A stretch of DNA of 64,000 bases from Tomocerus qinae. Lineage: Eukaryota > Arthropoda > Collembola > Entomobryomorpha > Tomoceridae. The notes under the pieces were generated by a model. It was not told the origin of the DNA. It was given only the letters and a program-made list of their open reading frames with translations, and searched no databases. Of this stretch, positions 54,538-64,000 are shown piece after piece. Position numbers and translations under genes: made by a program. Numbering within the stretch: the stretch's first letter is position 1; each line of letters begins with the position of its first letter. Where the stretch lies: contig CM034546.1 in the NCBI GenBank assembly GCA_020055645.1, positions 20,832,001-20,896,000 on the forward strand. Direction: 5' to 3'.

Positions 54538-57500
54538 TTTCTCGACGTTTCAATATAGGAGTCTCTGCAGTCCAAATAAACCAATCCTTTTGTAACTATT
54601 GCAGACAAATTTTGATGAGGATGAGTCGACAATATAATTTTTCAAAAGTTAATAGAAAGTACCCTATGTTCTTCCTTGTGGATTACAAATGTAGAACTGA
54701 GTACTTTTTCGTAACCTGAGTGATATTTATAAAAAATATGGTTCTAACAGGGTTGCAAAGTAAAAAAGATCGCGATAAACACAACTTATCGTCTTGGAAT
54801 GCAATGTCTGAATTAGTATCCCCGTCTTTATAGTTTCTTACATTGACTATGTTTAATTTAATAGCTTCATTATTATACAGAAATCATTCAGACATTAATA
54901 AAGTGGCCCGGACCCTGCCTTTTATTGAGCTGTAACAAACGCTTGTTGTGTATAATGAAGCCATACTAATTTTGCCTTAAAACGACTACAATTTTAGAAG
55001 CATTAAGTAGATTGGTCAGTAGCAAAACAAATTAACTGTTAACATGCTATACTTGAAAAATACTTGGAAAAAAGTGTATTCATTGCCTTACAGTCGTTTA
55101 AATGCATTTAAAGAGCTTTAGAGAATTACATTTGTCACTAAAGAACAGCCCTTTCCGTGTACATTTTCGAAAATTATTTATAGTATAATTATTTGAAGTT
55201 TTATACTCGGGTAAATGTAAATTGACATAATGTATATTTAAATTCATAGGTTGACAATATAGCACTACCTCAATTACCAAAATTGCCTAATGTGATACAT
55301 AATTGGTAATTATTTTAACACTTGGTTTATATGAAACAATCGGCATTCATTAGCAAACCCTTAACTGGAGTTTCGTTGTGGCTTCTCTGCAATGTTTTAT
55401 TGAGAAAATATGACTATAATTACCGTGTAGTTTTGAAAAGCACATTTTTAATTTTAAAATCTGAAAACAGACATTTTGTAGTTTTCATTTTTATCAAACA
55501 TGCAGCATTTTTCAGCAAGTCTCAAGAAGGCTCGATGGGAAAATACGGAGATATTTCAAATTTAATTGTTATGTAATAAATTAAGTAACTAATCTTATAT
55601 GAATAGGAACGAATTGTTAACTTTTTAGTTTTTACAATTAGTTTACTTAGGTAGCAGCGCCAGACCAGGCAAGTATCCAGAGAGGGGTCTCCGCTAAATG
55701 CTAAGAAAAAGAGATTTGTTATTGAAAAAAATTTTGCGCTTAGAGCGAAAATGTTATATACTAGTATTTTTTGGTCTGGCCCCTTGGACAAATTTCTGGA
55801 TATATACGTGCATGTCAAACATTATGCGTTAATCTATATTTGTGATTATAGGTAGTTGATATTTAAGATCTGAATTTTGTCTTTTGTTTTAAGCTTATTG
55901 ACATGTTGTTTTCAACTTTGAAGTAAATGGCCAACAGTTGACACAAGTATGTTATGTCTATTTTATTAAGGTAGTGTATTTTATCGGTGAGGGCAAATTA
56001 GATACTTTAAACTAATTACTATCTCAGAATACGTCTATAAGAAACCAACCCTACTTCAACTTGCCGAATTTAAGGAATGCAAACAGTTTATAAATATTAT
56101 ATAACATAATAATATTGTAGTTTTACCAAATTTCCTATAATGGCATTGGAAGCTTACGATATAATGCAGTATAGCATAGACACAATTAACGAAAGTACTT
56201 TTGGTAAACTCTTCTAAAATCACATATTTATTATTCCCATATAGTATATTATATTTTAAGTTACAAAGCTTAGTATACCTAGTACTTTATCATGTCTCAC
56301 GTTGCTGTAAATGTTTTAGTCGAGTAGGGAAAGACAGAACCCGCAAATAAGACAGCATAGGTAAAATAAGTACTTCGTAAATTATATAATTCTGGGTTTG
56401 GTCAAATTTTATCTTGCCGTTAAACACAGGTAGCGTTTATGCTTTACCGTGTTGTGCAATTAGTTAGGTGACAAAATCGAGATTCGAAAACACTTTCTAG
56501 CTTTTAGATAAGTGGAGCAGAATTTGATTATGTATTCAGCCAATGGACCAATAAGAGACTGGTAAAATGATGAAATCACACTTAGTAGAAAATGGCAAAC
56601 CTGGTATCATACGACAAAATAATTCCAAACCTAATTAATACCTAAACTTACCTTACGTAAACCACTAAAGCTTAATCATGCATGAATGATTTAATCTAAA
56701 ATGATTTTTTAATAATATTTAAATTTATTCGCATTTCGATGTCAATAATTGAAATTAATGCTAACCAAGCATACGATTTTCTTGAAATGTAAAAACTGTA
56801 ACTGTAACTTACAGTGACAAAGGAGTTGGAAATATCAATATCAACAGAATGTGTATAGTATGTTAGATGGAATGGATTGAATTTCCTAACAGATCACTTC
56901 GTGTTGATGTTAGACTTAATCATGGTTCAATCTTACCATCACATTCTCATGGAAAAAATAAGACGGGGAAACCAGAAATAGTATTAACATACACTCCTAT
57001 TAGATTAGCCTAAAAGGTTGTTATTGTAATATAGACCTCAAAAATAAATGATGACAGACACAATTTAATATCATAAAACAATCGACACAATATAATAGGA
57101 TGCACATAATATATTTTATCCCTTAGTATGTAAAAGTCAAATCCTCATGCATAAATTATACAGCTGCAGAGTACTCTTAAATATTGCTTTTGAAAATGCT
57201 ATTCCTATATAATGGAGAGAATGAGAACAAACCTGGAAGTCCTTACTTAAAGTCAAAAATTTTATTAGACTTTATTTAAATACCACTAAACAAAAGCTAC
57301 AAAATTGAGTTTCTCTTGAAGCAAATTTTATTTGATTGAATTAATTTTTGTAAGAAAAATTCGAAAAACCTAATTACACGTAATAATGGAGTCCAGTAAC
57401 GAAAGAATAATTCCCGAATGCTCCCGATTTACTTAACTTTGCTAGTTTTTAATTAATTACATAATAATGTTCCATACTCGGAATTACTATGTACTGGTGT

Positions 57501-58117
57501 TTATTAAATTACATTAAAGTTTGATTTAAGTTACTTGATGTTTTGTTCCCATACATTATGTTTAGTTTAACTGAATAAAAATAACTTACTTTTTACTGAA
57601 GATTTATTTAAATTTTAAATTGACATCAAATAATGTGATGAAACAATTAAATTGGTTGCTCCACACCTTCACTTGGAAAAAATAATTTAATTACATGCAA
57701 TTTCTAAACTTTATGTGATATTTTATTTGAAATCAAATTTATTGGACTTGATCAAAAACTTCGGATTGTTCCCACCTCTACTATACAATACAGTAGCATT
57801 CAAATATGGTTAGCAAACGTGACCATTTTTGTTATTGTTTTGACGAAATAGTGATATTCTTCATTCCACATTTATTTTATCTATCTTAATGGTATTAAAT
57901 AAAAGCATAATAGTATCATAACAATGCGACAAAAGTTGCTTTTTATAAAGTCCGAATTTTTCCGCAGTGCTGATACATCAAATCATTTATTGATCATCCT
58001 CCTCGCAAAGTAGTCAACTTTAAACTGGGCTAAGCTTTAGAGTATAATGGCTTAGATGAAACATTAAGTTATCATAGTTTACAATTAAAGGACACAATTC
58101 GTGCATGTACAATTGCC
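54538..58117. other. Intergenic upstream of GR-D and GR-B
   Basis: No gene. 56440-57860 corresponds to 39226-40409 of unit 1 by anchors. 55668-55815 carries weak inverted ends (TATCCAGA ... TCTGGATA) and a short CG hairpin (55737-55747), perhaps a MITE remnant. 57866-58117 matches the proximal flank of GR-A. Confidence 0.45.
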
Positions 58118-59976
58118 ATGTTTTCGAAACACATAAATAGGGCTGCTTTGTTGTACTGGAAACTATTCGCTGTATTTCGACTCACGCTTTATATACCAAA
58201 TATAAAAGCTGGAGTTGTTACATCCGTGAAATGGAGGGGCAACAAAATTATCATCTTAGGGTGGGTGGGCATGATGGCCTGCACAAATGCCATTACTTGT
58301 GGTCTGGCAGTCAGATTCGCTCACATTGCATCGACGTCCGATCTTGGCGATGGATTCACCATGGTGGAGGCCATGTCTAATAGTCTCATGGTTGTGCTGA
58401 TCTTTGTCATGGATATCTTCGTGTTATCAGTTTTCCGGAAACCGCATTTTATGGCTGATGCGTCGCTGAGTCTGATATCAATGGACCGACAATTAAAAGG
58501 TAACACCGTACATAAACTTAAATACGGCGACATTTTTAATTAGTTGACATGAGTACGATAGAATGTATCGATTGTATCGATTTTTACACTTAGACGGAGC
58601 AACATTCATATAAATATAGAAAATGCGAAATAAGTTAAATTGAACGGGCCATGATTTTGTTTCTATTAATTAAATCCAGTATTGGAAGCAAAAGTGTGCC
58701 ATTTGTCCCCGACTAGCCACTAATACCGACGGTACACTTAATATTGTCATTATTATTATCGTTAAGATACCCATATCATTGCTGTTCAATCCAAGGACTT
58801 TACGACCAATTTTCCAAAAACACAGCTATACTTACTCCTATGGCGTTAATTTAAAATATAATAATTTTTATTTTCGTAGTCGTGGTAGTCGTCCATTTAT
58901 CTCTTAAGGTATGAAACGCCCAATATGCATCTTCAGGCTGACATTTTCATTTAAGGGATGCATTCGTCCATTTATCTCTTAACGTATGAAACGCCCAATA
59001 TGCATCTTCAGGCTGACATTTTCATTTAAGGGATGCATTCATGTAAAAATGTTTAATTGCTTTGAAGTTGGGAATTGTTTAATTTAAATTACGGTTGATT
59101 TTAAATTTAAAAATGCATTCAATTGATAGAATTGAAACTGTTTTTGATTTAGACGGATTTGGAGAACTAGAACCAGTGGTAGAACCAAAAGCAAGCATAA
59201 TTGAGAAGTTACTGTACCTGATAATGCCAGTATTGATTTTCGCAGTCGCAATAATTTCGACATTATTGGTCTTTATTCCACTCAGTCCTGCCTACCCAGT
59301 AATCAAAGACTTTCCTCTGGGAATCAAGCTGATTGGGATTCCAATAATATTCTTTGGTTTGTATCACATCGTCGGTCTGTTTACTTTCCTCATGATGTCT
59401 GCATTGATGTACGTGCAGACATCTAAAGGCTGGCTGCACTACATCATCCAAACGACACCACGAATTCTGAAGGATTTGGAAGTAGAAGTGAAGGATGAAA
59501 CTCCGAAGAATAAGCTTGAGCGACAGAAGAAAATCAAGCATCTTTATCGCTGGATTCGGCAAGCTCAAATGATGCTGAGGATCAATAACCTTCAATTTAA
59601 CGATTTCACTATCCTGATTGCCCCAACATTGTATGGATGTGGATTTATCACTGCTGTGATTGTCAATTATGCCCTCGTCACAACTTACGAGACCGTTGGG
59701 ATGCCTGGTTACTTGGTTTGGCCTACCATCCTGGTGATTATGCTTATTCTGGCTATCTGTCTGATTCCCCAAGGAGCAGAAATGAATGAAATGTCGTTGG
59801 AATTCAATCGTGTATGGGATGAAAAGGGAGACAAGGCAATGAGATGTTTTCTCAAAGGATGCTTACCAATCAAAATTGATGTCGGTCCTTTTTTCTATCT
59901 TAAAAGATCAACCACATTCACATTTCTGGCTATGGTCGTTGACTACACGGTCGATGCACTATTGAGCACAAATTAA
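58118..59976 (+). CDS. Gustatory-receptor-like seven-helix protein (GR-B)
   Basis: Exons 58118-58499 and 59153-59976 with the same phase-1 intron as GR-A (AAAAG|GTAACA ... TTGATTTAG|ACGGA); 401 residues. Highly similar to GR-A throughout, including FFYLKRSTTFTFLAMVVDY near the C-terminus, so the two arose from the segmental duplication. Differences are mostly conservative. It ends ...ALLSTN instead of ...ALLTN because its last codons lie in a 37 bp palindrome. The intron is longer than in GR-A and holds a 75 bp tandem duplication. The short upstream frame that runs into exon 2 (59095-59152) is intronic. A likely AATAAA is at 60016-60021, and another, positionally equivalent to that of GR-A, lies near 60661-60666. 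Confidence 0.8.
58890..59039. repeat. 75 bp tandem duplication in the GR-B intron
   Basis: 58890-58964 and 58965-59039 are copies starting CGTCCATTTATCTCTTAA with one visible difference. Not present in the GR-A intron. Confidence 0.92.
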
Positions 59977-59995
59977 CTTAATTTGTGCTCAATAG
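59959..59995. repeat. 37 bp palindrome over the GR-B stop codon
   Basis: CTATTGAGCACAAATTAA, one C, then its exact complement. The left arm is the last five codons plus the TAA of GR-B. GR-A lacks it. Confidence 0.93.
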
Positions 59996-60152
59996 CAACA
60001 ACAACGTTACAACATAATAAAATTAAACTTTTATGCTATAATTTTTCTTTTCATTGACGTAAGTAATAGTAGTTGACACGGTTGTTGTTGTTGTCAGCTG
60101 TAGTTTTCATATATGGTATAGTATAGGCTTGTATTTATACCTATAGTTATAT

Positions 60153-60243
60153 AAAAAACCCTTAAACCCAAAAAACCCAAAAAACCCTAAAAAACCCAAA
60201 AAACCCGGGGTCGAGGGTTTTTTCCTAAAAAACCCGGGTTTTT
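60153..60243. repeat. AAAAAACCC-type low-complexity tract
   Basis: Repeated A(4-6)CCC units followed by the near-palindrome AAAAAACCCGGG...GGGTTTTTTCC. On the minus strand there are several GGG runs separated by T-runs. The GR-A flank lacks it. Confidence 0.75.
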
Positions 60244-60682
60244 CGATACCTTGAAATTAAGTAACCTTCGTTGAAACAAAAATATTTACACTTTCTTTGA
60301 AGAAATTCACATTTTCGTTAAAATAATCACATTTTATATCTATTGAAATATGCTCTAAACCAGACTGTAGCACAACCCAGGATGTTGACTTGACACGTTT
60401 GTGCCACCAAAAGTAGGCGAAGCTTGACACTAAATATACTGAAGTGTTGTGTTTGATTATGGGTTATTAACAACACTTGGCATACTTAGTTGCAAGCTTC
60501 GCCCACTTTTTAATATCCTATCCTTGTGTTGTGCTGCTATCTGCTCCAAACTTTGGCAAGCCTCTCACACAACTACACACTTTCCTTCAAGTTAGGAAAA
60601 CTTATTCTATAATATCCATTTCTATGTTCGTTGATTATTTGTTACCAACAGAATCGATTCAAATAAAAACAGTGTAAAATAC

Positions 60683-60789
60683 TAGGATCGCAGCCAGAAA
60701 AAAATTTCGGGGGGGGGCGACAAATTTGAAAGGCGAAAAATTTTTGGATTGTAAGGCAAAAATTCCTTTTGCTCCCCTGGCTGCGGCAC
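60683..60789. mobile_element. 107 bp MITE downstream of GR-B
   Basis: Inverted CGCAGCCAG (60689-60697) and CTGGCTGCG (60777-60785), with TGTAAAATAC immediately on both sides (60673-60682, 60790-60799). The paralogous GR-A flank has a single AGTATAAAATATAAAGG at about 43866-43882, i.e. the empty site. A 10 bp duplication would fit a Mutator-like source, but the class is uncertain. Confidence 0.72.
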
Positions 60790-62039
60790 TGTAAAATACA
60801 AAGGTTAGTTGTGATATAAAGTTGACAATTTCATCTTAATATGTCATGATGAGCTTGTATTTGAATAATTGTGCTAATATAATAGGTTTAATCAATACTA
60901 TTTAATCAATTCTATGTAATATGTAATTAAACGGCACTGAGGCAATGCAGTGACAGAATAGAAAAATAATAGTATTGGATTATTGATTATTTGCTAAAGA
61001 TGATAGTTCAGTAGTTTGAGATGCTTTAAATCATCTGTAACACGCATGATTATATATAATGTTAAAATACAAAATGTTTATTGACAAACTAATTGTATAT
61101 AGGTAGCAAATGTAAATATGATGTAAATAAAGCCATATGAAACACCATTCACCAAAATAATGGTTATGATTATCATAGAAAATCTATTTAATAATATAGT
61201 CTATAATTTGTATTCAATTTTTGAGCAATATTTAAAGTTAGAATTTCATCTTCCATAACACGCATAATGTCTATCAAATCTTCTTCGCTAAAAAAACAAT
61301 TATGTCCTCCTATCCAAATCCGCAGTTGATTATTGTATTGTAAGTACATGTTGAAATTCAGATGGCTAAAAATACATAAAGTAGGATTTATAAGCAATGT
61401 TGTGTAATTACGGACATAAATGGTTCAATTTTCAACTAAGGTTTGATTTCAGTACATTAGTTGGCTTAGTCATGCAAGGATTACCTGACAACCCGACAAA
61501 ATAATACTGAAGGCTTAGTTGGCAAATTTAACTGGTATGGCACACATATGACTTTTGTATGGGGGATTTTTTAACATTTAGTTTGACTTTGTATGCTATG
61601 CTGTTCCCTATGAATGTGTATTGAATATTGAATATGTATGATAATCATTTAGATAGGTAACGATGTAGAATTTTAAAGCAAGCAAAGTGATGTAAATATA
61701 TCGTCCGCAAGTAGAAACTGTCATAGCCATTCAGAATGCATGGATAGTTAGGTATGTGTGCAAAGTAATGGGAAGCTCATAGTCTGAGCTCTGACTCCTA
61801 ATTAGTATAGTACTATATGTATGTAAAATGAGTAACCCCTTGCCTTGCTTGCTGCATTGCTACAACATCCTACGCACGGGGAACCAAATACAATACTTAT
61901 CGAATCAGCATTATAATAGTGAACCAAATTCAGCATCATTTAACTAAACAGCGAAATTAAAGTTTGAAGTCCTTTCATCAGCGCCTGATTTTTATTATAT
62001 CATTAATATTATATGGACATAATATATAATTTTAAATCC

Positions 62040-62830
62040 CCCCGTCAATTTACATCACTCCGCGTCATTTTACATTACCACATCATTGTAAATAGACGTC
62101 ATTTTACATAACCCCATCATTGTAAATAGACGTCATTTTAAATAACCCTATCATTTTAAATATCCCCGTCATTTAAAATAGACGTCATTGCAAATGACCC
62201 CGTGATTTTAAATAGACGCCATTGTAAATGACCCCGTGATTTTAAATAGACGTCATTTAAATGACCCCGTGATTTTAAATAGATGTCATTTAAATGACCC
62301 CGTCATTTTAAATAGACGTCATTTAAATGACCCCGTGATTTAAAATAGACGTCATTTAAATGACCCCCTCATTTTAAATACACGTCATTTAAATGACCCC
62401 ATCATTTTAAATAGACGTCATTTAAATGACCCCGTCATTTTAAATAGACGTCATGGCAAATTACCCCACATTTTAAATAAGTGTCATTGTAAATGACCCC
62501 ACATTTTAAATAGATGTCATTTTAAATAACCCCGTTGTTTTAAATAATTTTGTCGTTTAGAATCATCCCTTCATTTTAAATAACCCCGTTGTTTTAAATC
62601 TATAAACGTCATTTTAAAAAATATCGTCATTTTAAAAAATTTCGTCATTTTAAAAAATTTCGTCATTTTAAAAAATTTCGTCATTTTAAAAAATTTCGTC
62701 ATTTTAAAAAATTTCGTCATTTTAAAAAATTTCGTCATTTTAAAAATTCTCGCCATTTCAAACATTCCTGCCATTTTAAATAATTTCTTTATTTTAAATA
62801 TTCCTGTCATCTTAAATATTCACGTCATTT
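62040..62830. repeat. Degenerate AT-rich minisatellite
   Basis: About 20 imperfect units of the type GACCCCGTNATTTTAAATAG plus ACGTCATTTAAAT (about 33 bp), passing into eight regular 18 bp units CGTCATTTTAAAAAATTT at 62607-62750. Because 18 is a multiple of three, the minus strand shows a long MTKFFK repeat ORF, which is not a gene. Confidence 0.9.
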
Positions 62831-64000
62831 TCACCTCTTCATTTTAAGTAACTCTATTATTTTAATTAGCTATCATTATTTTAATCGTCCTCGTTGTTTC
62901 TATCTATTTTCTACCTACCCCAATACAATTATTAACCAATCCTATGTCAAGTCAAGTCAACCTATACAATCCACAACCAAATAATACTGACTAAATAAAC
63001 CTTGCCTTGCTATTAATAGTTTGACTCCGCTGCGGTCGCTCCGTTCGAGATGAAAGGAACACTAATCCCTTTACATGGCGGAGGCCTGCCTGCTTAAAGA
63101 GTAGGATTTTGTCAAATTTTTGAAATTCACTGGCAAAATATTTTCTACTAAAAAATAAAAAACTGGAGTCGCTACCGTCTTCATCATTAAGTCGAGTAGG
63201 TCAGGAAGAAGTTTGGTAAAGATCGGATGAAAACTGTAGGAGGAGTATTTGAACAAAGCGTGACAGATCGGAGCGTTTTCTCCCACTCCTTCAATGTTAA
63301 AATTCGAAATTCAAAAAATCGTAAAACGATTTCTATGAAAGATATCGTTTTGAAACTCGAAATTTGGGTTCTGACTATGATGTGCCCATGCAGTAAAAAT
63401 TTGAAAGTCGTATCTTGATGTTAAAGGACATTTGTGCAGCTATTATTATATAGATAGTATATCCAGCACAATGCCCATAAGTCCGACTATCGCTGTGAAG
63501 TGTACTCCTTCGGCATTTTTGCATGGCTAGATCAACTTCAATGACTTCCACTGTGTGCCGACCAACTGACAGCTTGGTGAGAAATTCATACAGACACACA
63601 CACTCCTATCCATACTCCTCTCCCATTACTAATTACTACCCGTGTAACGAAGGCTAAAACTTCTCCTCATAGGTACCCGGTGGGTCAGGGCTTATCCAAC
63701 ATGTGAATAAGAAACAATTACGCTCCGCACATACAGCCTAAGAGAACGTTGAGCCGCCTACACCATGGAAATGTACCCGAAAATAAGGATACTGCTAGGA
63801 AAGGTGATGGAGATAGACAGAAGGAGCGGGGAAGGATAGCCGTGAAGCGGCTTTAATGTTAAGGTATTGTTCATTCAAGCAACATAGGAATAGGAAAACA
63901 AATTGAACTGTGGTAATTATTTTGCACATTCAGAATTAAATCCGGGGTGGAATTGATCTACTAACCCTGCCGTCTAAGAATAAGCCTTAACCGGCCGGCT
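62831..64000. other. Intergenic right edge
   Basis: No gene recognised. 63941-64000 is a minus-strand copy of the dispersed repeat at 36215-36290, cut by the window end. Confidence 0.45.

Larger units (their letters stand above)
44224..61100. repeat. Segmental duplication, unit 2
   Basis: Head-to-tail partner of 34877-44220, starting almost where unit 1 ends. The last shared anchor seen is ACAAAATGTTTATTGACAAACTA near 61070 (unit 1: ACAAAATTGTTATAGACAAACTA near 44130). It carries IR3, GR-C, GR-D and GR-B. The GR-C and GR-D segments have no counterpart in unit 1. Confidence 0.75.
59996..62039. other. 3' flank of GR-B and intergenic
   Basis: No further gene. It includes an AAAAAACCC-type tract (60153-60243) and a small MITE (60683-60789). 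Similarity to the GR-A 3' flank continues in patches to about 61100. Confidence 0.45.

Noticed and set aside
55522-55818. 98-residue minus-strand ORF
   Set aside because: Covers a probable MITE remnant with weak inverted ends; no protein features.
59095-59152. Alternative start of GR-B giving a 293-residue protein
   Set aside because: The extra residues are the intron end read through; the TTGATTTAG acceptor and the GR-A model support exon 2 at 59153.
60153-60243. Interstitial telomere repeat
   Set aside because: Units are irregular AAAAAACCC, not the arthropod TTAGG or vertebrate TTAGGG repeat.
62571-62810. Minus-strand 79-residue MTKFFK repeat protein
   Set aside because: A by-product of the 18 bp minisatellite, whose period is a multiple of three.
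62040-62830. Possible CRISPR array
   Set aside because: Units are contiguous and degenerate with no unique spacers, no cas genes are near, and the setting is eukaryotic.
63071-63286. 71-residue minus-strand ORF (FTKLLPDLLDLMMKTV)
   Set aside because: Looks like repeat-derived noise; no domain or neighbour supports it.

Overview
The window reads as an AT-rich arthropod nuclear genome. The genes have short phase-1 or phase-2 introns with GT..AG ends. They belong to two hexapod-type chemosensory families: ionotropic-receptor-like channels and seven-helix gustatory-receptor-like proteins. Mobile DNA of several eukaryotic classes lies between them. A springtail (Collembola) or another basal hexapod is my best guess from the look of the receptors, but the sequence alone does not prove it.

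Layout. 1-1756: the 5' part of a Ty3/gypsy-like retroelement on the minus strand (gag start, leader, tRNA-Met-like primer site, probable LTR), cut by the window edge. 3554-6004: an intact ionotropic-receptor-like gene (IR1, minus). 7696-18856: a complete 11.2 kb Ty3/gypsy LTR retrotransposon on the minus strand, with near-identical 453 bp LTRs, a 4 bp target duplication, gag, a 1967-residue pol, and a third ORF downstream of pol that encodes an RGG-rich CCHC zinc-knuckle protein, not an envelope. 18.9-28.8 kb: a repeat-rich stretch with a TA-flanked MITE, fold-back repeats, a decayed ADAM/reprolysin fragment, a pogo-like transposon carrying a nested hAT-type MITE, another terminal-inverted-repeat element, and a second MITE with a 29 bp perfect inverted repeat. 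28851-31787: a second ionotropic-receptor-like gene (IR4, plus), interrupted by a 396 bp PIF/Harbinger-like MITE. 32.6-34.5 kb: a 384 bp satellite array with related repeats on both sides.

34.9-61.1 kb is a head-to-tail segmental duplication. Unit 1 (about 34877-44220) carries an IR fragment and GR-A. Unit 2 (about 44224-61100) carries a longer IR copy with a 5 bp frameshifting deletion (IR3), two minus-strand GR-like genes (GR-C, GR-D) and GR-B, the close paralogue of GR-A. Comparing the two units gives empty sites for two insertions: a 1335 bp Helitron just upstream of GR-A and a 107 bp MITE just downstream of GR-B. 62.0-62.8 kb is a degenerate AT-rich minisatellite.

Taken together this is a chemoreceptor cluster growing by tandem duplication, losing members by deletion, frameshift and insertion, and colonised by transposons. 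The least ordinary features are the zinc-knuckle third ORF and the same-frame triple stop between gag and pol of the retrotransposon, the Helitron with two consecutive 3' terminators, and two near-perfect palindromes with a 1 nt spacer, one of which forms the last codons of GR-B.
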